The position numbers and the translations under genes are program-made. This document shows positions 1 to 7,755 of a stretch of DNA of 64,000 nucleotides, piece by piece. The notes beneath the pieces are model-generated. The model worked only from the letters and a program-made list of their open reading frames with translations, did not search any database and was not told the DNA's origin. How positions within the stretch are numbered: position 1 is the stretch's first letter; each line of letters starts with the position of its first letter. Location: assembly GCF_016862195.1 (NCBI RefSeq), contig NZ_BOMM01000067.1, positions 52,494-116,493 on the forward strand, in the 5' to 3' direction. Source of the stretch: Paractinoplanes ferrugineus. Lineage in GTDB: Bacteria > Actinomycetota > Actinomycetes > Mycobacteriales > Micromonosporaceae.

Positions 1-70
1 AGTCGTTGTAGTGGGCCGCGTCTCCACTGAAGTAGGACCCGGCACTCTTCCGCTGCGCTCGACTCGTCAT
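1..70 (-). CDS. 5' fragment of an unidentified gene running off the window
   Basis: An ATG at 70 on the minus strand follows a GGAGTGGAA purine stretch and opens a frame that stays open to the window edge. The 23 visible codons begin MTSRAQRKSAGSYFSGD. It lies 35 bp beyond the stop of the TolB-like gene in the same direction, so it probably continues the same transcript. The fragment is too short for a family assignment; the opening resembles many methyltransferase N-termini, but that is only an impression. Confidence 0.45.
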   Translation of the reverse strand, partial: MTSRAQRKSAGSYFSGDAAHYND

Positions 71-104
71 TTCCACTCCAGACTCGCTTGCTGAGTGATG
101 ATCG

Positions 105-983
105 TCATTCGGGTGGCGCGGCCGGATAGCTCACGAAGGCGAACGCGGAGCTGTCGGCGGACCAGCTGTTCGTGTCCAGCGAGCCCTGGCCACCGGCCAC
201 TGTGGCCACCGTCCGGGCCGCGGACCAGTCGTCGAGCGCGACGATGCGCACGTCGATGCGGACGTTCGGCGGATGGCCACGGGTGCCCGCCGGGAAGGCG
301 ATGTAGGTGGCCCATCTCCCGTCCGGTGATAGGTGCGGGAACCAGTTCACCTCGTCGTCGAAGGTGAGCTGTTCGAGCCCGCTACCGTCCGGGCGGATGC
401 GGGCGATCTGGGCGTGCCCGTCGAACATCTCGGTGTTGAAGTACAACCATTCGCCGTCCGGTGAGTACTCACATCCGTCGGAGTGCCCGGGCCCGCAGGT
501 GAGCCGCCGGTAGTCCCGGCCGCGCGCCGACACCGTGAAGACGTCGCCGTGGCCCTCGCCGGGCCGCTGCCCCGGGGGCAACCCGATGAACGCCAGCCGG
601 TCGCCGCTCGGATGGACGCCGTGCAGGAAGTGCAGCACCTCGGCCGCGGGATCGTCGGTGATCAGCTCCGCGGCACCGCCCTCGACCGGCGCCCGGTAGA
701 TCTTCCGGTCGTAGGCGGACAGATAGATGTGCTTGCCGTCGGGGTCAGGCAGGTGGTCGTTGTTGACCGGGGGGAGCCCGGTGAACGGGACCTCGTCGAG
801 CCGCCCGGTGGCCGGCGAGAGCCGCCACAGCCGGCCGCCGCCGTTGAGGACCAGGTCGTCCCCGCCGGACAGCCAGTTCGGTGACTCCAGCCGCAGCCGG
901 GATGTCGCGAATCGCGCGACCGGCGGCTCGCCGGGGCCGGCGGTCCAGATCCGGCAGATCTGTCCGGGCTGAAGCTGGCGCAT
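105..983 (-). CDS. TolB-like beta-propeller (PD40) protein
   Basis: A 292-residue protein with repeated PD40/WD-like blades, seen in YSPDGEWLYF, LSPDGRWATY and SADSSAFAFV and in repeated DG..I turns. No signal peptide or membrane segment is visible, so it should be cytoplasmic, unlike periplasmic TolB. Some relatives are annotated as oligogalacturonide-lyase-like, but catalysis cannot be inferred here. The ATG at 983 follows a GGGGG stretch at ribosome-binding distance. It is separated by 19 bp from the phosphonoacetaldehyde reductase gene and is probably co-transcribed with the phosphonate genes. Its role there is unknown: it could scaffold, bind a carbohydrate-like substrate, or be an unrelated passenger. 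Confidence 0.75.
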   Translation of the reverse strand: MRQLQPGQICRIWTAGPGEPPVARFATSRLRLESPNWLSGGDDLVLNGGGRLWRLSPATGRLDEVPFTGLPPVNNDHLPDPDGKHIYLSAYDRKIYRAPVEGGAAELITDDPAAEVLHFLHGVHPSGDRLAFIGLPPGQRPGEGHGDVFTVSARGRDYRRLTCGPGHSDGCEYSPDGEWLYFNTEMFDGHAQIARIRPDGSGLEQLTFDDEVNWFPHLSPDGRWATYIAFPAGTRGHPPNVRIDVRIVALDDWSAARTVATVAGGQGSLDTNSWSADSSAFAFVSYPAAPPE

Positions 984-1002
984 CGATACCCCCGTCTCGG
1001 TG

Positions 1003-2166
1003 TTACCGGAGGACGTGATCGTCCGGTAGGCCCGTCGTGCGCCCGCTCGTGCCGGTCAGCACGTCCTGCGGGGTGACCAGGCGCGGGTTGTTGGCGGCCC
1101 GTCCGGAGGAGAGGTCATCGCGCCAGTCGCGCAGCGGTATCCGGAAGTTCCGCAGCCCGTGCAGATCGAGCAGGCGATCGATCAACTCCTCCACCGGCAC
1201 GCCGATCGCGCCCAGGCACCGCCGCCGCAGATCGGCGACGAGCAGCCGCAGCGCCTCCGCGCCGTCGGGATGACGGGTGTCGATGTCGGTCGCCGCCGCG
1301 TTGTGGCCGATCAGCCAGCGCAGATGCAGCCCCACGGCGGCGCCGTGCGCGATGCCGTGCCGGGCCGTCAGGGCGTACGACAACGCGTGCGCCGCCGTGG
1401 TCCGGGTGATGTTGATGGCGGCGCCGGCCAGCGCGGCCCCGTGGGCCAGTTCGGTCCGTAGCCACGGATCGGCGAAGCTGCCGTGCCGTGTCGCGCTGTC
1501 CAGCGCCGGCAGCAGCGTCTCCAGCGCCAGGATCGCCGTGCGGCGCGACTCGGCCGTGGCCGCGACCGCCCACGCCGACTCGATCGCCTGCGCCAGCGCG
1601 TCCAGGGCACTGGCCGCGGCGGTGGGTGCGGGCACCGTCGAGGTCAGGTCGGGGTCGATCAGGACGTGGTCGGCGAGCGCGCTCGGATGGTCCAGGGAGA
1701 GCTTGCGCCGGCCGGCGTAGACGGTGGCGAAGCTGGTGAGCTCGCTGCCCGAGCCGGAGATCGTCGGGATCTGCACCAGCGCGACGGCCCGGTGTGCCGC
1801 TATCGCGCCGGGATCGAGCAGGTACGCGCCCGGGTCGCCGGGCGACTGCGCGAGGACCGCGACGCACTTGGCCACGTCCATCGCGCTTCCCCCGCCGATG
1901 CCGACGACCGCGTCGGGGCCGTAGTCCCGGGCCAGCGCGACCGCCTCACGTACCTGTCGCAGCTCGGGATTCGGGTGGACGCCGCCGTAGTCGCGCACCT
2001 CGGCGTCGAGGTCGTCGACGGCCGCCGCGGCCGTGCCCGTGCGGAACGAGCGGCGGCCGTGGACGACGAGCACCCGCCGGGCGGCGCCGAGCACCTGCTG
2101 CAGATCGCGTACCGCCCCGGGGGCCAGCCGCACGCGGCTGGGCAGCGCCGCGTCAGCCGTCGGCAC
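1003..2166 (-). CDS. iron-type alcohol dehydrogenase, predicted phosphonoacetaldehyde reductase
   Basis: A 387-residue group III (iron-containing) alcohol dehydrogenase. The nucleotide-binding motif GGGSAMDVAKC lies near residues 90-100. A metal region holds LDALAQAIES, with Gln where many relatives have His, and two further histidines occur in TARHGIAHG. Beside PEP mutase and phosphonopyruvate decarboxylase this family reduces phosphonoacetaldehyde to 2-hydroxyethylphosphonate (PhpC/FomC/DhpG type), and that is the inferred reaction. The GTG start at 2166 lies inside the end of the decarboxylase gene (14-bp overlap), so the two are translationally coupled. The D-xxx-Q pattern may be typical of this subfamily; an alignment would settle it. 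Confidence 0.88.
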   Translation of the reverse strand: MPTADAALPSRVRLAPGAVRDLQQVLGAARRVLVVHGRRSFRTGTAAAAVDDLDAEVRDYGGVHPNPELRQVREAVALARDYGPDAVVGIGGGSAMDVAKCVAVLAQSPGDPGAYLLDPGAIAAHRAVALVQIPTISGSGSELTSFATVYAGRRKLSLDHPSALADHVLIDPDLTSTVPAPTAAASALDALAQAIESAWAVAATAESRRTAILALETLLPALDSATRHGSFADPWLRTELAHGAALAGAAINITRTTAAHALSYALTARHGIAHGAAVGLHLRWLIGHNAAATDIDTRHPDGAEALRLLVADLRRRCLGAIGVPVEELIDRLLDLHGLRNFRIPLRDWRDDLSSGRAANNPRLVTPQDVLTGTSGRTTGLPDDHVLR

Positions 2167-3283
2167 GGGGGTCGCCCGCCGCCAGGCTCTTGCGGAAGCG
2201 GTCTCCGATCTCGGCGACGCTCACGTTGGACGAGGCCCGGTCCCCGGCGGGCCCGCCCGGGGAGCCGGTGACCACGACGACCGAGGGCCCATCGGTGTCC
2301 AGTGCGCTGCGCAGGGTCGTGCGCAGCCGCTCGATCGAGTCGGCCCGCCAGGCGTTGCGGTAGCCGCAGGCCCGCGCCACCGCGGCGAAGTCGACCCGCC
2401 GGCCGCCGGTCGGCTGGCCGCCGGTCGAGTCGTAGACGCCGTTGTCGAAGATGACGTGCGTGAGGTTGGCGGGAGCGAGATGGCCGATGGTGGCCAGTGA
2501 GCCCAGGTGCATCAGCACGGCGCCGTCGCCGTCCAGGACGATGAAGCGGCGCTCCGGCTGGGCCAGGGCCGCACCGGCCGCGATGCCGGCGGCGTGCCCC
2601 ATCGAGCCCTGCATGTAGAAGTTGCGCTCGCTGTCGCCGAGGTTGAACAGGCTGCGCGACAGATAGCCCGTCGTGCTGAGGAGGCGAGCGTCGCCGGCCT
2701 CGGCGAGCACCGCCGAGACCACCTCGTCGCGGGTCGGCGACGGGCGGGCCGGAGCCGATGGGGTGTCGGCCCGTGCGTCGTCGGCAATGGCGCCCTTGGC
2801 GACCAGGATGAAGGCCGGCCGGCCGTGGTCCAGGGCCGAGCGTGCCCACTCGAGCAGGTCGCCCAGGGACGGGCCGTCCGCGGTGAGCATCCGGTGGGCT
2901 ACGCCGAGCGAGTCCAGCCAGCTCGGGACCACCTGGCCCATCCAGTGGTGCTGCGGTTCGCCCGGGTCCGCGACCGGCCAGCCGCGCATGCTGACCATCA
3001 CGGTCATCGGGATGCGGTACGGCAGGACCAGCGAGGTGAGCGGATTGATCATGTTGCCGAAGCCGGAGTTCTGCGCCAGGACCAGGGACAGCCGGCCCCC
3101 CAGTTCCGCGCCGGCGGCAATCGCGATCGCGCTGCCCTCGTTGACCGCGGCGACGTATCGCGGCCCCTCGCCTCGGGCCAGCAGTCGCAGGGGCCCCGCG
3201 AAGTAGGAGCAGGGGACGCCGGTCACCAGTCCGTAGTCGTGGGCGGCAAGCAGGTCCAGCATGCTCCGGGACGCGATCACCAC
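2153..3283 (-). CDS. phosphonopyruvate decarboxylase
   Basis: A 376-residue thiamine-diphosphate enzyme expected to convert phosphonopyruvate to phosphonoacetaldehyde and CO2, the irreversible step that pulls the PEP mutase equilibrium forward. The N-terminus contains TGVPCSYFAGPLRLL, the usual opening of this family, followed by the catalytic region VNEGSAIAIAAGAELGG. The C-terminal half has the ThDP/Mg motif VLDGDGAVLMHLGSL...DNGVYDSTGGQ. Length and domain order match Ppd proteins that split the pyrimidine and pyrophosphate halves in this way. The GTG at 3283 is chosen because it overlaps the stop of an 18-codon upstream ORF with a good ribosome-binding site; an ATG at 3262 is possible. The gene overlaps the downstream reductase. 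Confidence 0.93.
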   Translation of the reverse strand: MVIASRSMLDLLAAHDYGLVTGVPCSYFAGPLRLLARGEGPRYVAAVNEGSAIAIAAGAELGGRLSLVLAQNSGFGNMINPLTSLVLPYRIPMTVMVSMRGWPVADPGEPQHHWMGQVVPSWLDSLGVAHRMLTADGPSLGDLLEWARSALDHGRPAFILVAKGAIADDARADTPSAPARPSPTRDEVVSAVLAEAGDARLLSTTGYLSRSLFNLGDSERNFYMQGSMGHAAGIAAGAALAQPERRFIVLDGDGAVLMHLGSLATIGHLAPANLTHVIFDNGVYDSTGGQPTGGRRVDFAAVARACGYRNAWRADSIERLRTTLRSALDTDGPSVVVVTGSPGGPAGDRASSNVSVAEIGDRFRKSLAAGDPRADG

Positions 3284-3333
3284 GTGGTGGCTCGGGTCAG
3301 CGGCGCGGCGAGGGGTCGGACGGTGCCGGTCAT
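3277..3333 (-). CDS. 18-codon upstream ORF coupled to phosphonopyruvate decarboxylase
   Basis: Begins at the ATG at 3333 after a GAAGGAC ribosome-binding site 5-6 bases away and ends in a TGA overlapping the first codons of the decarboxylase. The peptide starts MTGTVRPLAAPLTRA. The decarboxylase GTG itself has no clear ribosome-binding site, so ribosomes loaded here could reach it by termination-reinitiation. It may be a leader peptide or simply the remnant of an older N-terminus. No homology can be judged at this length. Confidence 0.35.
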   Translation of the reverse strand: MTGTVRPLAAPLTRATTW

Positions 3334-3368
3334 GGATGTCCTTCCTGCGGATGTCGGTGCGGTGCGGG

Positions 3369-4721
3369 TCAGTACCAGAGCCGGTCCTCGGCGACGTAGC
3401 GGCCGAGGCCGCCGGCCGGCATCGCGCCCAGGGCGAACCGGACCTCCGGCGTGGTGGAGCCGGCGATGCGCAGCATCAGCAGGCGGGTACGCGCCTCGGC
3501 GCTCAGGCTCAGCTCGATGCCGGGGATGACGTAGGCGGAGTCACCCGGTTCGAGGCGGGCCGCGAACGGCTCGTCGTGGTGGTGCCAGTGCACGGTCAGC
3601 GGTTCGTCCCCGAGGACGAACAGGTACTGATGCTGGTACGTCGGTGGCAGCGGGGAGTCCGCCCGGGACGTCAGCACCTCGACCTGCAGGCTGGTGGTGT
3701 GCGGGTGCAGCGGGTCGCCGGCGAGTTGCGTGAAGCGGTACGCGGGACCGGCCGGTCCGGGATGCTCCCACGTCGGTGCGGCGCCGGCGGGCTGCAGCCG
3801 TACGTCGTGCTCGGTGGTGGTGTGCGGGACCAGTAGCTCCCGGACGGACACGCCGAGCGCCCCGGCCAGCGCCACGAGCTCGTCCCAGCCGGCCCGGCCC
3901 GGTGTCGCGCCCAGCTGTGAGATCCGCTCCCCGGTCAGGCCGGAGCGGCGCGCGAGTTCCGGCACGGTCACGAGCCGGGCCGCCATCAGCGCCCGCAGCA
4001 TCGCCCCGTGATCGCCGGGGGTCAGCGCGAGCGAGCCGGTGATGGCGTGGCCGAATGCGGACAGCTCCCGCTGTGCGTCTCCGGTGAGCTCACCGCCGTA
4101 GGTGAGGGCCAGAATGTAGGCGGGCTCGGTCGCTGAGCGCGCGGTGAACGAATGCGGTGCGAAGGGGAGCCCCCACACCGAGTCACCGGTGCTCATCGGA
4201 ACGCAGAACGACCGGTCACCGCTGCGGTAGTAGTAATTGACCGGCCCGACAAAATAGGTGAACTGATAGAGCAGATGCCCCTTGTTCCAGTTGACCGAGG
4301 GATTGTCGGGGTCGTTGTCGCCGACGACGCGGAGCATTTTGATCCACTCCGGCCGATAGGATGCCAGCCGGGACATCGCGGTGTCCCGGTACTCGTAGTA
4401 CGGCCCGCCGCCGCGCTCGATGATGCGCGAGCTCGCCAGCGACTCCTTGGCCCGGACCACGCGCAGCCCGTGCTCGGTGTCGTCGTGGATGGGCAGCAGG
4501 TCGCGCTCGTTGAGCGGCCATGCGCGGGTGGCCCGGCCGACCAGGTCCCAGGTGATCGGGAGCCGGCCGGAGGTGTAGTCGGCGAAGCTGCCGGCCGGCA
4601 GTCCGAGGTCCGCCTCCGCGGACACGTCGTTGCGTTTGAGATCGTTCGCGGCCGCGCGCAGCAGTGCGGCCGCGCGGGCGGCATAGGCCGGGTCCGGACC
4701 GGGTTGGTCGGCGATGCTCAT
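3369..4721 (-). CDS. methylphosphonate synthase-like / 2-hydroxyethylphosphonate dioxygenase family oxygenase
   Basis: A 450-residue cytoplasmic protein with the HEPD/MPnS layout: a helical HTH-like segment and cupin, repeated (second HTH near 250-285, second cupin near 340-420). Family landmarks are present: K29 or R30 in the N-terminal helix, an R-I-I-E-R-G then YYEYRD substrate region at about 99-112, and N146-K-G-H149. H149 and H190 match the two iron histidines. Position 184, six before H190, is Gly where HEPD has its Glu ligand (YVEPSYCPH). Q153 is four after H149, the His/Gln/His set I recall for Nitrosopumilus methylphosphonate synthase. The substrate should be 2-hydroxyethylphosphonate made by the neighbouring genes; the product could be methylphosphonate or hydroxymethylphosphonate. 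The ATG at 4721 overlaps the glycosyltransferase stop (ATGA). Confidence 0.85.
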   Translation of the reverse strand: MSIADQPGPDPAYAARAAALLRAAANDLKRNDVSAEADLGLPAGSFADYTSGRLPITWDLVGRATRAWPLNERDLLPIHDDTEHGLRVVRAKESLASSRIIERGGGPYYEYRDTAMSRLASYRPEWIKMLRVVGDNDPDNPSVNWNKGHLLYQFTYFVGPVNYYYRSGDRSFCVPMSTGDSVWGLPFAPHSFTARSATEPAYILALTYGGELTGDAQRELSAFGHAITGSLALTPGDHGAMLRALMAARLVTVPELARRSGLTGERISQLGATPGRAGWDELVALAGALGVSVRELLVPHTTTEHDVRLQPAGAAPTWEHPGPAGPAYRFTQLAGDPLHPHTTSLQVEVLTSRADSPLPPTYQHQYLFVLGDEPLTVHWHHHDEPFAARLEPGDSAYVIPGIELSLSAEARTRLLMLRIAGSTTPEVRFALGAMPAGGLGRYVAEDRLWY

Positions 4722-5872
4722 GACGGTGGCCTCCGGCCGTGTCCGATTGCTCCGGCGTAGACGTCTTCCAGCTGGTCGAGGTAAGCGTCCAGGGAGTAGC
4801 GCCCCTCGATGTGGCGGCTGCGCTCCTCGCGACTTGCCTCGGTCTCCGGCTCGGCCAGTAAACGGGCGAGCTCGGTGACGACGTCCGGCGACTCCAGGGC
4901 GTACGCGCGGATGTATGGGGGGACCGCCAGTTCGCCGAGCCCACCCGAGTTCGGCACGAACACCGGGGTTCCGCAGGCCGCCGCCTCGATGGCCGCGAGG
5001 CCGAAGGGCTCGGACGGGCTGCACATGACGACCGCGTCGAGATCACGGAAGACCTCCGGCATCACCGCCAAGGGCTGGAAGCCGAGGAACCGGGTGCGCT
5101 CGTGCACGCCTAGCGAGGCCGCGAGGCGCTCGAGCTTCGGTCGCTCGGTGCCGTCGCCGACGATCCGGGCTTCGAGGCCGGGCACCTCTTCGGCGAGGTC
5201 ACGAGTGATCTCCAGGAACCGGTCCCCGCGCTTGTACGAGACCAGCCGGTTCACGAAGCCGATGCGGGGCCGGTGGGCGGCCGCGGTCCGCGGGCGGTGT
5301 GCGAAGCGCCGCGCGTCGTAGGGGTTCAGGATCGCCACGTGGGCCGTGTCCGGGAGCAGGTGCCGGCTGGTGTTCTCCAACACGAACCGCGAGATCGAGA
5401 TCACCGCGGCTGGGGAGCGGTCGTCCTGGAACCGGTGCCGGCGAGACCGCTCGGCGTCGAGATAGGGCACCTCGGATCCGTGGCAGGTGGCGACGACCGT
5501 CTGCCCCAGCTTCAACGCCGCGCTGGTCAGCAACCACAGATGCTGGGAGTGGACGAGCGCCGGGCCCCACGCGCCGATCACCCTGTCGAGAGCTCGCTCC
5601 CAGATGCTCGTGACCTCGGCCAGGCTGTCCGGCGACATCTGGCTGTAGAGGCGGGAACTGCACGGGTGCCCGGTGAAGGAGGGGAACTCGCCGGCCAGTT
5701 CGTCCGCCTCGAAGTGCCGGATCCCCGGCGGTAGTTCGACCTTTGTCCCGCCGGGCGGCGTCAGCAATGCGATTTCATGACCGCGCCGGGAGAGGCCGGT
5801 GGCCAGGGCCAGAACATAGGTTCCGCTGCCGGATCCGTGAATGGGCGTGTGGTTGGCGATGAGAATGCGCAC
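4718..5872 (-). CDS. GT-B fold glycosyltransferase, family 4
   Basis: A 384-residue retaining glycosyltransferase. The N-terminal Rossmann half opens MRILIANHTPIHGSGSGTYV, with a glycine-rich acceptor/donor loop. The C-terminal half has GFVNRLVSYKRGDRFLEI and the nucleotide-sugar motif PSEPFGLAAIEAAACGTPVF. No membrane segment is present. It is the first full gene of the minus-strand operon and is coupled by ATGA overlap to the cupin oxygenase, so it probably decorates the phosphonate or a lipid or sugar carrier on which the phosphonate is displayed. Phosphonate-modified glycans are known from actinomycetes and marine microbes, so either a diffusible glycoside or a phosphonoglycan is possible. 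Confidence 0.88.
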   Translation of the reverse strand: MRILIANHTPIHGSGSGTYVLALATGLSRRGHEIALLTPPGGTKVELPPGIRHFEADELAGEFPSFTGHPCSSRLYSQMSPDSLAEVTSIWERALDRVIGAWGPALVHSQHLWLLTSAALKLGQTVVATCHGSEVPYLDAERSRRHRFQDDRSPAAVISISRFVLENTSRHLLPDTAHVAILNPYDARRFAHRPRTAAAHRPRIGFVNRLVSYKRGDRFLEITRDLAEEVPGLEARIVGDGTERPKLERLAASLGVHERTRFLGFQPLAVMPEVFRDLDAVVMCSPSEPFGLAAIEAAACGTPVFVPNSGGLGELAVPPYIRAYALESPDVVTELARLLAEPETEASREERSRHIEGRYSLDAYLDQLEDVYAGAIGHGRRPPS

Positions 5873-5883
5873 GGTGATATGCG

Positions 5884-6024
5884 CTACCGCTGTTGCGGCC
5901 GAGTCGCCGACTCGTCGGAAGCAGTGCTGAAGAATGCTATTCCGGTTTCTCCGTCGCTGTCCGCCGTGTCAGTAAACGGCTCGTCCCGGTCGATCTCCAT
6001 GCTCGCACTGTAAGCGACGGTCAT
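5884..6024 (-). CDS. possible 46-residue acidic peptide at the head of the minus-strand operon
   Basis: An open frame from ATG 6024 (alternative ATG 6001) to a TAG 11 bp before the glycosyltransferase start. The peptide is rich in Asp, Glu, Ser and Thr (for example EIDRDEPFTDTADSDGETG) with one short hydrophobic stretch IAFF. The spacing and direction suit a leader ORF or small first gene of the operon. The ribosome-binding site is weak and the composition is what GC-biased chance ORFs can give, so this is tentative. Nothing identifies a function. Confidence 0.25.
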   Translation of the reverse strand: MTVAYSASMEIDRDEPFTDTADSDGETGIAFFSTASDESATRPQQR

Positions 6025-6523
6025 CACTACCGCTACCCCGTTTCCCCGGTGGTATTTCCCTTGTCCAAGTGTTTGCCTCGGGTGCTTCCGGGGATGCGGT
6101 ACGGCACCTGGATCCAGGATCAGGGCCGAGCCGGCCCGGGTTGCCGCGCGGGCGAGTGATGAGCGCCACAGTGGACTATGATGTCTTGACCGGGGCCGGT
6201 ACCAGCCACGCTGGCCTGCGTAAATCCCTGGATCAGGCTCGGTGGTCGGGAGACCCTGCCGCGCGGCGGGCCGGGCAATGCAGGGCCTGGCGGGCGAGCG
6301 CCGCGCGCTTCCGGTGGTGCGAAAACCGGCAACATCGGCGCAACATCTGTCTAACCAACGTGGAGTCTCCGGCGGCCGAGGAATAGGGGCTTGCCGATGC
6401 GTAACGGGGTGTGGCAGGCTGGCGAAGTCGTATGGACTTACCTTTACCGTGAAAACGACGGTCCTCCGGTGTCGTGGCGCTGCATTCCGGCGCACGACGT
6501 GAGGAAATGGCGGACGAGTATTC
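6025..6523. promoter_or_regulatory. divergent intergenic region between the two arms of the phosphonate cluster
   Basis: About 500 bp separate the minus-strand operon (glycosyltransferase, oxygenase, decarboxylase, reductase) from the plus-strand operon starting at 6524. No convincing ORF uses it. It must contain promoters for both arms. I do not see an obvious consensus -35/-10 pair or a clean operator palindrome. Confidence 0.5.
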
Positions 6524-7552
6524 GTGAATCTCAAACGATACGAGCTGACACCGCAGATGCGGGATTACGACGCGATGAAGGATCCGGCCGAGCGTCGTTA
6601 CGTCCCGTACCTCATGTACTTCCACCGGACCGATTTCGCCTCGCCGGCGGTCAACACCGACAGGTCCGGATTTCGGATCAGCACCGGGCCGGACGGGACG
6701 AGGGCGTCGGCCGCCGGCCACATTCCGCCGGGACCGGTGCGGATCCTCGCGGGCGGCTCCACCGCGCTCGGCGTCGGAGCCTCAGCGGACTCGGCCACCC
6801 TGGCGTCCCTGCTGTGGAGCTCGTATGCCCCCTCGGGGCCGTGGCTCAACTTCGGCAGCTACTGCTTCAACCCCACGCAGGAGGTACTGCTCCTGGCGTT
6901 GTACCGGCACCTGCTCGGCGAGATCGAAGAGGTCGTCATCCTGTCCGGGATCAATGCCGTCATGGTGGCCCGGTTCCCCGAGTGGCAGCAGGGCGACCAC
7001 GGTGCCTTCTTCTTCTGCGGTGACTACTACGAGAAGATGGCGGAACTGCGCGGACGCCACCGCAAGGGCTCCCGGCTCTTCGGCCGCCGCGGCGTGACCC
7101 CGACCATCGCGACGCTCGACGACGCGCGCCATGACGTTCCCACGGTGATCGGCGCCGGGGTGGAGACCACCCTGCGCCAGCTCGACCTGTGGCGGCGCAT
7201 CGCCGGGCCGCGGACCCGCATCTCGTACGTCCTGCAGCCGATGACCAGGTGGATGCCGTACGCCCTCGCCCCGCAAGAGCGGGTTCTCTTCGCCGAGAAT
7301 GACCGGCTCTCCGAGCTGGGGCCGTGGGAGGACGTCTACGCCGACCTCGCCACGATCGAGTTCGGCCAGGCCTACGCCGACGCGCTGCGGGCCGGCTGTG
7401 CGAAGCAAGGCATCCAGTTCTTCGACCTGAACCCGGTCGTGGCGCAGGTCGCCACCGAACAGGACTGGATGTTCGTCGACCGGGTCCACTACAGCGACGC
7501 CGGCCACGACATCGTCGCCCGGGTCACCGCCGAGACACTCGGACTCTCTTAG
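6524..7552 (+). CDS. SGNH/GDSL-like hydrolase fold protein of the carbamoyltransferase neighbourhood
   Basis: A 342-residue protein from a GTG at 6524. Block I of the SGNH fold is visible as RILAGGSTALGVGAS (serine in GGST, near residue 75). A block V-like D..H pair occurs at the end in VDRVHYSDAGHDIVARV. A VILSGINAV segment may correspond to block III. There is no signal peptide. SGNH proteins often neighbour NodU-type carbamoyltransferases and SxtJ-like proteins, as here, but their substrate is not known to me. It may hydrolyse or transfer an acyl or carbamoyl group during maturation of the phosphonate product. It starts the plus-strand operon. Confidence 0.65.
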   Translation: MNLKRYELTPQMRDYDAMKDPAERRYVPYLMYFHRTDFASPAVNTDRSGFRISTGPDGTRASAAGHIPPGPVRILAGGSTALGVGASADSATLASLLWSSYAPSGPWLNFGSYCFNPTQEVLLLALYRHLLGEIEEVVILSGINAVMVARFPEWQQGDHGAFFFCGDYYEKMAELRGRHRKGSRLFGRRGVTPTIATLDDARHDVPTVIGAGVETTLRQLDLWRRIAGPRTRISYVLQPMTRWMPYALAPQERVLFAENDRLSELGPWEDVYADLATIEFGQAYADALRAGCAKQGIQFFDLNPVVAQVATEQDWMFVDRVHYSDAGHDIVARVTAETLGLS

Positions 7553-7609
7553 CCAGGCGCCGGCGGCCACGACCGCGCGGTCCGTGCACTGCCCGAGGAG
7601 GTCAGCGAC

Positions 7610-7702
7610 ATGTCCCTCATCCGCAAGATCATCGACAAGTTGTTCCGGCGCAAGGGCCGCGGCAACCGGAAGAAGGACGCATCGATCTATCCGATGTTCT
7701 GA
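7610..7702 (+). CDS. 30-residue basic peptide gene
   Basis: A short gene with an excellent ribosome-binding site (GAGGAGG eight bases before the ATG at 7610), in the 200-bp gap between the SGNH gene and the 740-residue gene. The product starts MSLIRKIIDKLFRRKGRG and ends ASIYPMF. It has an amphipathic hydrophobic start, a run of Arg/Lys, and an aromatic tail. It recalls small DUF5989-type proteins beside carbamoyltransferases, which end in a similar hydrophobic-IYTLF tail, but it lacks their membrane segment. That relation is inference. It could be a membrane-associated partner protein or a carrier peptide. Confidence 0.6.
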   Translation: MSLIRKIIDKLFRRKGRGNRKKDASIYPMF

Positions 7703-7755
7703 CCTTCACGCGGCCACCGCGCAGGTGGGCAGAGTCCATGAACGGGGGAGTGACT

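Noticed and set aside
3369..4721. Calling the cupin enzyme HppE (fosfomycin epoxidase)
   Set aside because: HppE is about half the length and single-module; this protein has the duplicated HTH-cupin architecture of HEPD/MPnS.
7324..7755. Upstream extension of the 740-residue gene inside the SGNH gene
   Set aside because: The extension is out of frame with the SGNH gene and skips the strong GGGGGAG-ATG at 7756; the small 30-codon gene also lies here.
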